A stretch of 64,000 nucleotides of DNA from an uncultured Lachnospiraceae bacterium (GTDB taxonomy: Bacteria > Bacillota > Clostridia > Lachnospirales > Lachnospiraceae), in the NCBI GenBank assembly GCA_910577175.1, contig CAJTLU010000007.1:1-64000 (forward strand), in the 5' to 3' direction. Below, piece by piece: positions 17,141-25,654 of the stretch (position 1 is the stretch's first letter; each line of letters starts with the position of its first letter). The position numbers were made by a program, and so were the translations under genes. The notes beneath the pieces were generated by a model. It had not been told where the DNA came from, did no database searches, and worked only from the letters and a program-made list of their open reading frames with translations.

Positions 17141-19285
17141 ATGGAAAAAAGGGTTCAAAGCCCCAAAAGAAAAGGAAGGTATTTTCAAAGAATTGCTACA
17201 TTACTGCTGGCAGTATGTATCAGCGTGAGTAGCCTGCCCGTGTCAGGATATGCCGGAGAGGGAGGCACCAGGATGACAGGCGGGAAGTCGGAAGCATATA
17301 TAGATATAAAAAACCCGGGAGGCAGCCCGCCAGAGGAAAGTCAGGATATTGTCCGCGGCTTCGGGAGCAAAATCAAGAATAAAAAGCAGAAGGAAATAAA
17401 GGTCAGGGTAAACCACGGGAATCCGGGGAACCAGAACGGCAAATCATGGAACATGCAGATGATACAGGCGGGAAACATAAATGCAGAGAAAGCGGAAGAA
17501 TCCAGCAGGAAAATAAAGATTGCGGTGATTGATTCCGGCATTAATTTCAGTACCGACCTTCCGGTTGCCGTAAGGAAAAACTTTATCCCGGAGGAGGAAC
17601 GCAGTGTGCTTTACGAGGACCCAAGCGGACATGGGACCGCGGTTGCAGGGGTTATCGCGGCACTGGACAATGACGAGGGGATTACCGGCATCAATCCGCG
17701 CGTGGAGCTTTACTCAGCACGTGTACTGGACGCAAAGCTGGAAGCACCGGCGGGACGGATTGTGGAGGCAATCGACTGGGCGGTAGAGCAGGACGTGGAC
17801 ATCATCAACATGAGCTTCGGGCTTGCAAAGAACGTAAAAGAACTGGAGGAAGCGGTTGAGAGAGCCGCGGAGGAAGGTATCCTGTTAGTGGCGGCGGCAG
17901 GAAACGGGGAGACCGTTGCCTATCCTGCGGCATATGATGAAGTGATTGCGGTTGGCTCTGTCACGGCAGAGGGGCTTGCAGCAGAAGGCAGTGCGGGAGG
18001 GGAAGCGCTCGAACTGATGGCGCCGGGGAAGAATATCCTTTCCAGCGGTATTTTTGGAGGCGTCACCGGAATGTCCGGCACAAGTATGGCGGCACCGCAT
18101 GTGGCAGGGGCGGCTTCCGTCCTGATGGAGCTAAACCCGGAAATGCCTGCGGATTACATACGGATGCTGTTAAACTACAGTGCCAACCTGTACGGCTCCC
18201 CGGACGAGTACGGGAACGGGGTACTTGACTTAGGATATGCGGTGGAGATAAACGATAAGTTTAAAAAACTCTATGGGAAACATATCGATAAAGCGGAAAA
18301 GAATGAAAAGGAAAAGGAGAAGCAGAAGGAGAAGTTCTGGGGCGAGGTACTAAAGACAATACCGGAAAACGAAAAGGCAGTGGAAACCTTTACGGGAGTG
18401 GAGGTTGTAGAGGGGATGTGGGGAAGTGCCGGACACAGCGGTCTTGGGGCTGTGGTGAATGAAATGTCGGTCTCATTTACTTCGGAACAGATGAAAATCC
18501 TTACGTTTGCCTGCAATTATCCGGATCAGGATGCAGGATTAAAGGACATGGATGATAACCCGTATCATGGATTTCTGTGGCAGAGGCAATATAAAGAAAG
18601 AATAGTTAATAATAAAAAGGAAAAATATGATTATAAACCTTTATATGACTCGAATTATATTGCAAATTACATTTTTTTGACCAAGTTAGCCTTAAAAAAT
18701 GGGGAAGTAGAAGGGATAAAAAAAGAAGAAGCTAATAATATGCTGCAAAATGACTATAACAGGATTTATGAGGACTTTAAAGGAGGAAAAATCGGGGCTA
18801 CGGACTGGAGCAGCGTGTTTCAAAAGGTAGGAGTTCCGGATACGAATGAAAACAGAAGGATATTTATTTATGGAATAGCGATTCATTTAGTCGGGGATTT
18901 GTTTGCGCACAGTGCGTGGGCGTGGGAAGAAGAGAATGAGAAAGGGAATATTATAAGGGACAATACCAGAATTACACATAAAAGAGGGGCAGATAATACT
19001 TCCTTTTTTCCGAATCGTTATACAGCAGCAATGCAGGTAGTAAAGAATGTAATTGGTAAGGCATATTCCGGCAGCGTCGGCACGGTATATGATTTTGCTA
19101 TTGCAAAGTCTTACTTTGGAACGGATAAGGATATGCGCTTTTATCTTGGCAATTTTGCTCCGTATGCACAGGCGATGGATACCGCGGCATATAATCTTTG
19201 GAGCAGCTTCTTCGTCTATGCAGATCTGAAGTCAGGAACCGGAGGTGTGTTTGATTTTGAAGGGGATACCTATTTTGTCCCGTAA
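17141..19285 (+). CDS. Secreted subtilisin-like (S8) protease with extra C-terminal domain
   Basis: A 714-residue protein starting at ATG 17141 behind GAGGAG. It has a signal peptide (basic start, hydrophobic segment about 15-32, cleavage near G-Y-A-G). The S8 catalytic set is complete: Asp131 (A-V-I-D-S-G), His164 (G-H-G-T-A-V-A-G), oxyanion Asn255 (A-A-G-N-G) and Ser315 (G-T-S-M-A-A-P-H). After a lysine/glutamate-rich linker (about 380-400) comes a domain of about 300 residues with H-L-V-G-D-L-F-A-H-S and several further His/Asp residues, resembling zinc-dependent phospholipase C-like folds (tentative). The linker-to-end region is more AT-rich than the protease part. A lipoprotein follows in the operon. 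Confidence 0.88.
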   Translation: MEKRVQSPKRKGRYFQRIATLLLAVCISVSSLPVSGYAGEGGTRMTGGKSEAYIDIKNPGGSPPEESQDIVRGFGSKIKNKKQKEIKVRVNHGNPGNQNGKSWNMQMIQAGNINAEKAEESSRKIKIAVIDSGINFSTDLPVAVRKNFIPEEERSVLYEDPSGHGTAVAGVIAALDNDEGITGINPRVELYSARVLDAKLEAPAGRIVEAIDWAVEQDVDIINMSFGLAKNVKELEEAVERAAEEGILLVAAAGNGETVAYPAAYDEVIAVGSVTAEGLAAEGSAGGEALELMAPGKNILSSGIFGGVTGMSGTSMAAPHVAGAASVLMELNPEMPADYIRMLLNYSANLYGSPDEYGNGVLDLGYAVEINDKFKKLYGKHIDKAEKNEKEKEKQKEKFWGEVLKTIPENEKAVETFTGVEVVEGMWGSAGHSGLGAVVNEMSVSFTSEQMKILTFACNYPDQDAGLKDMDDNPYHGFLWQRQYKERIVNNKKEKYDYKPLYDSNYIANYIFLTKLALKNGEVEGIKKEEANNMLQNDYNRIYEDFKGGKIGATDWSSVFQKVGVPDTNENRRIFIYGIAIHLVGDLFAHSAWAWEEENEKGNIIRDNTRITHKRGADNTSFFPNRYTAAMQVVKNVIGKAYSGSVGTVYDFAIAKSYFGTDKDMRFYLGNFAPYAQAMDTAAYNLWSSFFVYADLKSGTGGVFDFEGDTYFVP

Positions 19286-19297
19286 AGGAGGAAATAA

Positions 19298-20983
19298 ATG
19301 AGAAAAAAGACGGCTTTTACAATATTTATTTTTTGTCTTTTTGCAGGTCTGCTCTGCGCCTGCCACCGGGGACAGGAAACCGGTATGACAGTGACGCCAG
19401 CGCCTGACCTGACCGCGCTTCCGGGGAATACAAAGGCGCCTTCCGTGACGGAAGAACCGGGGACTCATCCGACTACAGTCCCGACAAGGGAATTGTCCCC
19501 GACGACGCTTCCGGAGCCGGAGGGAGAGCGGATACCGATTGATGAGGAGCATTTTACGAGTTCAGATTTTCGTAAGGTGATTTCGGAAAATTATGATACA
19601 GACGGGGATAGGTATCTTTCTGATACCGAGCGGGAGGCTGTGCTGACAATCAGCTGGGCGGAGGATGTCCTGCCGGAGGGGGAGATGCAGGACGGATTTC
19701 AGGTGATAGACGGACTGGGTTATTTTCCGAACCTGAGGTTTCTGTCGGCAGGCAGGGCAGGACAGATTATCATAAAAGACCATCCGTCCATCCGGGGAGT
19801 GCGTCTTGCGCGTGAGAGCTTTCTTTATGCTGAGAACTGTCCGAAGTTCTGTTCGCTTTTCTCTTATTGGATAAATTCCAATCAGGTATATGTCTCAAAG
19901 GCGGCACCGGATTTTTTTTGGGAAGAGCACTGGGGGGAGACTTACCGGTCGGAGTCAGGACAGTTTGGGAAAAGGGTTCTGGACGGGGAACTGATAGTAT
20001 GCATGGGAACAAAGCTGCCTGGCATTTTGTCCGGGGAAAAGGGTGGAAGAGGATTTTATGGGGAGCTTCCGGTACAATGGCTGGAGCGGACAGAGGACGG
20101 GGTCGTCCTTTTGGAGGAGTTCTGGAAGGATTATTTTGTGGGGAAGGAGGTAGATTTTTATGGGGTTTCCGTTTCTGCCTGGGAGGATGATAGAAAGGGG
20201 TTTCCGGACTATTTCGGGGAGGGACAGGTAAAGGATGTTGTGGAGGATTCACAGGGAAGGAAGAAATGGATTCTTTCCGCGTATGACCTTGACCCTATGT
20301 CGGATGCGACATCAAATGGTATTGTGTGTTATGCGGAGGAAATGCCGGAAGCGGAGAAGGTAAAGCTACGTATCGGGGAAAACAGTAAAGTGTTTTGGTT
20401 AGAGCATTCTGCAGAAAAAACGCGGCTCGGACTCAGATATGAGCTAGAGTTCTGGTATCAGGATGGAGGGGCGGAGAAAAAAATCGGGGGCTTGGAAGAG
20501 ATGAACTGCTCCTGCATTATCCGGAAGGACGGCGCAGTATTTTTTTCAATGGAAGATTATGTGGAAAATACGGAATTTTCAGAGGAGCCTGTCCCGGACA
20601 ATGAAGTAATTCCGATTGACGGGGCGCATTTTTCGAGCGATATATTCCGGCGTTATCTTGAATGCTTTCACAACATCGATTCCAAAGAAGGCTTATCTTT
20701 AAAAGAGCGGGAAAGTGTGCAGGTTTTGAATTTTGAAGGGTTGTTCCGTTTTTCCGGGGAAATATTAGACGGGTTAGAATATTTTCCGAATCTTACGGAT
20801 CTTTATCTTGGGCATACAGGGAGCCTGGTTGTGGAAAACCATCCTTCCTTAGAGGTTATCGGCGGGGATGCGCTGGGCTTAAAAAGGCTGGTGGTATGGA
20901 ACTGCCCGGAGCTTCGGCGGATTGACCTTGATTTATCAGAGATAGAGGAGGTTGTGATAGAAGGGTGCGGGAAGCTGGAATAA
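19298..20983 (+). CDS. Lipoprotein with two repeated LRR-like modules
   Basis: A 561-residue lipoprotein: signal peptide with lipobox L-L-C-A-C (Cys near residue 22), a Thr/Pro-rich spacer to about 75, then two copies of one module. Each begins I-P-I-D-x-x-H-F, has an acidic Ca-binding-like or degenerate loop (D-T-D-G-D-R-Y-L-S in the first), and continues to G-L-x-Y-F-P-N-L followed by short leucine-rich strands. The first is near 78-180, the second near 440-561. Between them lies a 250-residue region I do not recognise. It starts 12 bases after the subtilase behind AAAGGAGG, so the two are co-transcribed and may act together at the cell surface. Confidence 0.75.
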   Translation: MRKKTAFTIFIFCLFAGLLCACHRGQETGMTVTPAPDLTALPGNTKAPSVTEEPGTHPTTVPTRELSPTTLPEPEGERIPIDEEHFTSSDFRKVISENYDTDGDRYLSDTEREAVLTISWAEDVLPEGEMQDGFQVIDGLGYFPNLRFLSAGRAGQIIIKDHPSIRGVRLARESFLYAENCPKFCSLFSYWINSNQVYVSKAAPDFFWEEHWGETYRSESGQFGKRVLDGELIVCMGTKLPGILSGEKGGRGFYGELPVQWLERTEDGVVLLEEFWKDYFVGKEVDFYGVSVSAWEDDRKGFPDYFGEGQVKDVVEDSQGRKKWILSAYDLDPMSDATSNGIVCYAEEMPEAEKVKLRIGENSKVFWLEHSAEKTRLGLRYELEFWYQDGGAEKKIGGLEEMNCSCIIRKDGAVFFSMEDYVENTEFSEEPVPDNEVIPIDGAHFSSDIFRRYLECFHNIDSKEGLSLKERESVQVLNFEGLFRFSGEILDGLEYFPNLTDLYLGHTGSLVVENHPSLEVIGGDALGLKRLVVWNCPELRRIDLDLSEIEEVVIEGCGKLE

Positions 20984-21009
20984 CAGAAGGAAAAGTATAG
21001 AAGAAGTAC

Positions 21010-21055
21010 AGGGCTCCCTGCAAAGGCTTATTACGGAGGGAGCCCTGGGGTTTTT
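21010..21055. terminator. Bidirectional terminator
   Basis: AGGGCTCCCT pairs with AGGGAGCCCT, with GGGGTTTTTAATTT after it. It lies between the convergent lipoprotein and aldo/keto reductase genes. Confidence 0.75.
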
Positions 21056-21105
21056 AATTTATGCTATCTTTAAGTTAAGGCTTCTGGTTGAATATTTTAA
21101 TGGAT

Positions 21106-21939
21106 TTAATAGAAGTTGCAGAAGGTTTCCGGGTCTTCATGCAGCTGGTTCCGGTTCATTTGTTCAATCAGAAGCATCTCCTCTGCGGTCAGTTCAAAAT
21201 CAAAAATTTCCGAGTTTTGTCTGATACGGTCAGGATGAACGGATTTTGGAATCGTGATGATTCCGTTTTGGACATCCCAGCGTAAGATGACCTGGGCAAT
21301 TGTTTTTCCGTATTTTTGGCCGATTTCCCCAATCCGCGGGTCAGTAATCAGTTCTTTGTTATCCCTGCCAAGAGGGCTTAATGCTTCACAGGCAATCTGA
21401 TGTTCGATTAAATACTGGCGGAGCTCATATTTGGTATTGTAAGGATGTACTTCAACCTGGTCTACAGCCGGCTTGACTTTTGCCGTTGTCATTAACTCAT
21501 CGATATGGTGTTCCAGGAAATTGGAGACGCCAATGGATTTCAGATTTTTTCCGTCATAAAGCTCTTCCAGTACAGCCCAGCTTTCATGGAATGACTCCGG
21601 CACCGGCCAGTGGAGCAGATATAAATCGATGTAATCAAGATTCAGGCGCTCCATACTTGCCCAGAACGCTTCCTTCTGACGGTGGGAGCGCTGTTCACTG
21701 TTCCATATTTTTGTCGTAACAAAGATTTCGGAGCGTGGGATGCCGCTGTCCCGTACCGCTCTGCCGACCTGTTCTTCGTTGCCGTACAGCGAAGCGGTAT
21801 CGATATGACGGTATCCAAGTTCCAGCGCACAGCGGACCGCATCATAGGTTTTTTCCGCGGACTGGAATACGCCAAGACCAAGGATTGGCATGCTTTTTCC
21901 GTTATTCAGGGTAACGCTGTCTGGTAAATTCATGTTCAT
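21106..21939 (-). CDS. Aldo/keto reductase
   Basis: A 277-residue NADPH-dependent TIM-barrel oxidoreductase. The catalytic tetrad is visible: Asp in I-D-T-A, Tyr in S-L-Y-G-N-E, Lys in V-T-T-K-I-W and His in L-L-H-W-P. The cofactor segment I-P-K-S-V-H-P-D-R-I follows. The start at 21939 is 5 bases after AGGAGGTCCC; the longer frame would translate repeat D. The gene is read from a MerR-type promoter 130 bases upstream, so repeat D is in its 5' untranslated region. Likely role: detoxifying reactive carbonyls (inferred from family and MerR partner). Confidence 0.92.
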   Translation of the reverse strand: MNMNLPDSVTLNNGKSMPILGLGVFQSAEKTYDAVRCALELGYRHIDTASLYGNEEQVGRAVRDSGIPRSEIFVTTKIWNSEQRSHRQKEAFWASMERLNLDYIDLYLLHWPVPESFHESWAVLEELYDGKNLKSIGVSNFLEHHIDELMTTAKVKPAVDQVEVHPYNTKYELRQYLIEHQIACEALSPLGRDNKELITDPRIGEIGQKYGKTIAQVILRWDVQNGIITIPKSVHPDRIRQNSEIFDFELTAEEMLLIEQMNRNQLHEDPETFCNFY

Positions 21940-21962
21940 AGGGACCTCCTTTTGCTGGTGGA

Positions 21963-22044
21963 CTTGAGTTTCCGCATTTTGCATATACCGTTGTGTCACA
22001 GCCGCCGGGACCTTTAAGAATGCTAAAAAATGCGGAAACTCAAG
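21963..22044 (+). repeat. Fold-back intergenic repeat, copy D (82 bp, short form)
   Basis: The perfect ends CTTGAGTTTCCGCATTTT (21963-21980) and AAAATGCGGAAACTCAAG (22027-22044) are exact complements over 18 bases. The interior is short, with CAGCCGCCGGGACC. The right box ends 12 bases before the merR -35. Confidence 0.92.
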
Positions 22045-22056
22045 GCTTGTGGATTC

Positions 22057-22085
22057 TTTACAAAAATGATTATAAATGCTAAAGT
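22057..22085 (+). promoter_or_regulatory. Promoter for merR
   Basis: TTTACA (22057-22062), 17 bases, TAAAGT (22080-22085). The -10 overlaps the MerR palindrome, which would allow autorepression. Confidence 0.55.
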
Positions 22086-22099
22086 ATACTTTAGGGCAA
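22069..22099 (-). promoter_or_regulatory. MerR-type promoter of the aldo/keto reductase with 19-bp spacer
   Basis: On the minus strand, TTGCCC (22099-22094), 19 bases, TATAAT (22074-22069). The perfect 16-bp palindrome CTAAAGTATACTTTAG (22079-22094) fills the spacer. The over-long spacer with a palindrome inside is the hallmark of MerR-activated promoters. Confidence 0.85.
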
Positions 22100-22135
22100 G
22101 AGAAAAGTTTAAAAATCGGAAGGGATAAGAAAAGC

Positions 22136-22534
22136 ATGGAGAAAAGAGAAGAAAAGAATACGGTATATTATAGTATCAAGCAGGTATCAGAGCGGACACA
22201 TTTTCCGGTTTCAACACTGCGGTATTATGATAAAATGGGACTGACGCCGCAAATTCATCATACGGCATCAGGGGTAAGGCAATATAGTGAAGAAGACATT
22301 TGTTTTTTGAACCTGATCTGCTGCTTAAAAAGAAGTAATATGCCGGTGGAAGAAATACGAAAGTTTGTGGAGTTTTGTCTTTTAAAGGAGGATGGTGCTG
22401 AAGCAAGAAAAGAAATACTGCAGAAGCACAGACAGCGTATCCAGCAGAAGATAGAGGAGCTGCAGGGAAGTCTCTGTCTGATTGATTATAAGCTGGAGCA
22501 TTATAAAGAAATCGGGGTATTTCATCTGTGCTGA
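22136..22534 (+). CDS. MerR-family transcriptional regulator
   Basis: A 132-residue regulator with an N-terminal winged helix-turn-helix (Y-Y-S-I-K-Q-V-S-E-R-T, then F-P-V-S-T-L-R-Y-Y-D-K-M-G-L) and a C-terminal coiled coil (about 85-120) that dimerises the protein. It has no cysteine-rich metal-binding tail. It is divergent from the aldo/keto reductase and should activate it from the 19-bp-spacer promoter. Start 22136 follows GGAAGGGA. The effector is probably an aldehyde or another organic stressor (family inference). Confidence 0.9.
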   Translation: MEKREEKNTVYYSIKQVSERTHFPVSTLRYYDKMGLTPQIHHTASGVRQYSEEDICFLNLICCLKRSNMPVEEIRKFVEFCLLKEDGAEARKEILQKHRQRIQQKIEELQGSLCLIDYKLEHYKEIGVFHLC

Positions 22535-22641
22535 AACAGGTAAGAGCGGAATGCAGAGGGGATTGACAAACCTCCCGGAAGGCGCTTCAAAGCGGATAGA
22601 GATTTTATGGAAAAAATTTTTCTGTAATTGCAAATTTACGG

Positions 22642-22669
22642 TTGACGAATGGAAATTTTATGATATAAT
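22642..22669 (+). promoter_or_regulatory. Promoter for rpsU
   Basis: TTGACG (22642-22647), 16 bases, TATAAT (22664-22669), about 75 bases before the start codon. No upstream box is seen here. Confidence 0.7.
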
Positions 22670-22744
22670 CAATTTAGTGCTATAAAATACCCAAACAGTT
22701 GTATATAGGCACAATACACAACTGGAGGGAGGTTAGGTGAGAAA

Positions 22745-22921
22745 ATGTCGAATGTTATCGTAAAAGAGAATGAATCCCTCGACAGCGCTCTCCGCAGATT
22801 CAAGAGAAACTGCGCAAAGGCTGGCATTCAGCAGGAGATTCGCAAAAGAGAGCATTACGAGAAGCCGAGCGTAAGACGGAAGAAGAAGTCCGAAGCTGCT
22901 CGTAAGCGCAAGTATAAATAA
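22745..22921 (+). CDS. rpsU: Small ribosomal subunit protein bS21
   Basis: A 58-residue basic protein, M-S-N-V-I-V-K-E-N-E-S-L-D-S-A-L-R-R-F-K-R at the start and a lysine/arginine-rich tail ending R-K-R-K-Y-K. bS21 binds the 30S platform near the 3' end of 16S rRNA and assists initiation. GGAGGGAGG lies upstream. It heads the conserved rpsU-yqfC-yqfD-phoH region, but a terminator follows directly. Confidence 0.96.
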   Translation: MSNVIVKENESLDSALRRFKRNCAKAGIQQEIRKREHYEKPSVRRKKKSEAARKRKYK

Positions 22922-22931
22922 TGTGCGAAAA

Positions 22932-22962
22932 GCCCCTTAATCTTTGGATTAAGGGGCATTTT
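22932..22962 (+). terminator. Terminator after rpsU
   Basis: GCCCCTTAATC pairs with GATTAAGGGGC around a very short loop, followed by ATTTTACGTTTT. It probably attenuates rather than fully stops transcription into yqfC. Confidence 0.75.
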
Positions 22963-23015
22963 ACGTTTTCGGGAGAATATATTGATAAGTAAGGGAAGCT
23001 TTAGCGGAGGGCAGC

Positions 23016-23372
23016 ATGGCAAAGTATAAGGTGCACCGGCGCGGGAAGCGGAAGGCGCACAGAGAGCTTTACATAGAGGTGAAACGGGCAGAAAAACGGG
23101 AGAAGAAGGAGTATGCTGCCTTTTTTGAACGTCTGACGGAGTCCGTCTCCCTGACCAACGATGTTGCAGGGGAGATGATGGTGTATCTTGCAGGCAGACA
23201 TTGTATGCTGGTGCGGAATTTCGCTTCGGTAACAGAATATACGTCCGGCAGAATCCGTCTGAAAACAAAGCATTATGAATTGTGCGTCGAAGGCGAATAT
23301 CTGCGTCTGGAGTATTTTCTGCCGGAGGAACTGAGAATTGTCGGTAATATTATCGGCGTATCCTATCATTAG
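23016..23372 (+). CDS. yqfC: Sporulation protein YqfC
   Basis: A 118-residue protein of the YqfC/YabP-like family, conserved in endospore formers upstream of yqfD. A very basic N-terminus (about 1-35) precedes a compact beta-rich domain containing S-L-T-N-D-V-A-G-E-M, L-R-L-E-Y-F-L-P-E-E and I-I-G-V-S-Y at the end. The start follows AGCGGAGGGCAGC. yqfD begins 13 bases later. The exact function is not established in the family. Confidence 0.85.
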   Translation: MAKYKVHRRGKRKAHRELYIEVKRAEKREKKEYAAFFERLTESVSLTNDVAGEMMVYLAGRHCMLVRNFASVTEYTSGRIRLKTKHYELCVEGEYLRLEYFLPEELRIVGNIIGVSYH

Positions 23373-23385
23373 AGGGTGAGCATAG

Positions 23386-24654
23386 ATGAAGCAACTGTTT
23401 GATTTTTTCAAGGGTATGGTCTTTGTGGAATTGCGGGGAAACTCTCCGGAGCGGTTTTTTAATGTATGCCGCAGCCGGAAGATACCGCTTTACGAGGTGG
23501 CGTCCCATGTGACAGAGCGGGGAACGGTCTATGTGGCAAAGATGAAGCTGCGGGACTATTTGCGGATTCGCGGGATTGCAAAAAAATCGCACTGTATTCC
23601 GTATATCAGAAAGCGTATCGGTATACCGTTCCTTTTAAAAAAGTACCGCAGCCGCGTGGTGTTTTTTGCCGGAGGAGCGTATTGTCTCTGGCTGATGTGG
23701 CTTTTGTCCCAGTTTGTCTGGGATATTTCCGTAAGCGGCGGATTTGTACATACGGAGGAAGAAATGCTTTCGTATCTGCGTACCAATCAGATTGTATGCG
23801 GGATGCGGCGGGACCAGGTAGATTGTACGGAAATCGAGAGGCAGTTACGCATCGATTATCCGGACATCGGCTGGGTGTCGGCAGAGCTTCGTGGGACAAA
23901 GCTTTTCCTGCGGCTTGCGGAAACGGATATGCCTTTGATGCAGAAGGAAGAAAGCGTGCCGGTACATCTTGTCGCAACCGCGGACGGGATTGTCGAAAGC
24001 CTTGTGTGCCGCAGCGGAACCCCGATGGTAAAAATCGGAGATGTGGTGAAAAAGGGGGACATCCTTGTAAGCGGGATAGTTTCGGTTATCGGGGATAACG
24101 AGACTTTAGTCAACCGTTATCCGGTTGCTGCCGATGCGGATATTCTTTTAAAAAATGTAAAATTATATTCTCACAGTTTCTCCCGTAAGGTCGTGGAAAA
24201 GGAATTTACCGGGAAGAAAAAAACGGGATATGCGTTTTATTTTGGAAATAAAAAAATATTTTCGCATATGCCTAGTCATTCCTATACGAATTATGCTATA
24301 ATAGCAGAGGATAGCGTTTTGTCACTGCATGAGCATTTTCCGCTGCCGTTCCGGACACAGAAGGTAGTGACCTCGGAATATATCCCGGCGACGCGCGATT
24401 ATACCGAGGAGGAGGCAAAGGCACTGGCAGACCAGGCATTACAGCGTTATTTATCATATCTTGAGGAGCATCAGACGACGGTGCTTTCCGTAGAGGTTTC
24501 AACAACCGTTGGAAAAGATAAGGTAGATACGGAAGGAAAACTGATACTTTTGTCCGCTGCGTGGGAACAGGTTGCGGTACAGGAAGAAGAGTGGAGGCAG
24601 CAGAGTTCAAATGAGTATAGTGGAAATGATGATGGAACTGCCGGCGGAACATAG
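23386..24654 (+). CDS. yqfD: Sporulation protein YqfD
   Basis: A 422-residue membrane protein of the YqfD family (mother-cell sporulation gene in Bacillus). An N-terminal soluble part (1-75) carries the R-C-R-S-like basic segment, one transmembrane helix lies near 88-106, and a large C-terminal domain follows with V-S-G-G-F-V-H-T-E-E-E and V-V-K-K-G-D-I-L-V-S-G, which resembles biotinyl/FtsQ-like strands. Family length is normal. Its 3' end overlaps phoH by 44 bases. Confidence 0.88.
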   Translation: MKQLFDFFKGMVFVELRGNSPERFFNVCRSRKIPLYEVASHVTERGTVYVAKMKLRDYLRIRGIAKKSHCIPYIRKRIGIPFLLKKYRSRVVFFAGGAYCLWLMWLLSQFVWDISVSGGFVHTEEEMLSYLRTNQIVCGMRRDQVDCTEIERQLRIDYPDIGWVSAELRGTKLFLRLAETDMPLMQKEESVPVHLVATADGIVESLVCRSGTPMVKIGDVVKKGDILVSGIVSVIGDNETLVNRYPVAADADILLKNVKLYSHSFSRKVVEKEFTGKKKTGYAFYFGNKKIFSHMPSHSYTNYAIIAEDSVLSLHEHFPLPFRTQKVVTSEYIPATRDYTEEEAKALADQALQRYLSYLEEHQTTVLSVEVSTTVGKDKVDTEGKLILLSAAWEQVAVQEEEWRQQSSNEYSGNDDGTAGGT

Positions 24655-25654
24655 CAGAAATATTTTCGGGCAGTTTGATTCTTATGCAAAGCTGATAGAG
24701 AAAAGTCTTGGCGTAACGCTGATTATTCGTAATGATAAGTTGAAAATTCTTGGAAACGCGGAGGCTGCGGAGCAGGCAAAACGTGTGATAGACCAGCTCT
24801 GTCTTTTGTCTGAACGCGGCAACGCGATTACGGAGCAGAATGTTTCTTATGCGATTTCCCTTTTACCGAAGGCGCAGGAGGCGAGTCTTACGGAGATTGA
24901 CAAGGAGCTGATTTGTCATACGATACAGGGAAAGCCGATTAAGCCGAAGACGCTCGGGCAGAAGCAGTATGTGGATTTAATCCGGAAAAAGATGATTGTA
25001 TTCGGTGTAGGTCCTGCCGGAACTGGTAAGACCTACCTTGCCATGGCAATGGGGATTACAGCATTTAAAAACGACGAGGTAAGCCGCATTATCCTGACCC
25101 GGCCTGCCATCGAGGCGGGAGAGAAGCTAGGCTTTCTGCCGGGGGACCTGCAAAGTAAGGTCGATCCGTATCTACGGCCGCTTTACGATGCGCTGTACCA
25201 GATTATGGGGGCTGACAGTTTTACGAAGAATATGGAAAAGGGGCTGATTGAAGTGGCTCCGCTTGCTTATATGCGCGGAAGAACCTTAGATAATGCGTTT
25301 ATTATACTGGATGAGGCACAGAATACGACTCCGGCGCAGATGAAGATGTTCCTGACCCGTATCGGTTTCGGCTCTAAGGTGATTATTACCGGCGATATGA
25401 CGCAGAAGGACTTGCCGGGCGGTGCGGTATCGGGGCTGGACGTTGCGCTCCGTGTGCTGAAAAGTATTGATGATATCGGAATCTGCAGGCTGACGTCACA
25501 GGATGTAGTGCGTCATCCTCTGGTACAAAAAATCGTACAGGCATATGACAATTATGAGAAGAGAACCGCCGCAAAGCGGGAAAAAACGGCCGCAGGTATA
25601 AAAGTCGGACATGCGGTGAAGAAAAAGGGGGATTCTTTCTTTGCAAGAAAATAA
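24611..25654 (+). CDS. phoH: PhoH family ATPase (KH-PhoH)
   Basis: A 347-residue cytoplasmic protein. An N-terminal KH-like RNA-binding part (about 1-100) precedes a P-loop domain with Walker A G-P-A-G-T-G-K-T-Y, the R-P-A-I-E-A-G-E-K-L-G-F-L-P-G-D motif and Walker B I-I-L-D-E-A-Q-N. PhoH proteins are NTPases linked to RNA metabolism and, with YbeY, ribosome maturation. I chose ATG 24611 (MSIVEMMMELPAEHS) because it gives the usual PhoH N-terminus. The gene overlaps yqfD and the next HD gene, indicating tight coupling. Confidence 0.92.
   Translation: MSIVEMMMELPAEHSRNIFGQFDSYAKLIEKSLGVTLIIRNDKLKILGNAEAAEQAKRVIDQLCLLSERGNAITEQNVSYAISLLPKAQEASLTEIDKELICHTIQGKPIKPKTLGQKQYVDLIRKKMIVFGVGPAGTGKTYLAMAMGITAFKNDEVSRIILTRPAIEAGEKLGFLPGDLQSKVDPYLRPLYDALYQIMGADSFTKNMEKGLIEVAPLAYMRGRTLDNAFIILDEAQNTTPAQMKMFLTRIGFGSKVIITGDMTQKDLPGGAVSGLDVALRVLKSIDDIGICRLTSQDVVRHPLVQKIVQAYDNYEKRTAAKREKTAAGIKVGHAVKKKGDSFFARK

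Noticed and set aside
10304..19285. Lanthipeptide or other ribosomal-peptide cluster (exporters, methyltransferase, subtilase)
   Set aside because: No precursor peptide, LanB/C/M, radical SAM or YcaO gene is visible, and the subtilase has its own signal peptide and a separate promoter region.
19770..20252. Minus-strand proline-rich frame over the lipoprotein gene
   Set aside because: It is a shadow of the lipoprotein coding frame, with no ribosome site or recognisable domain.
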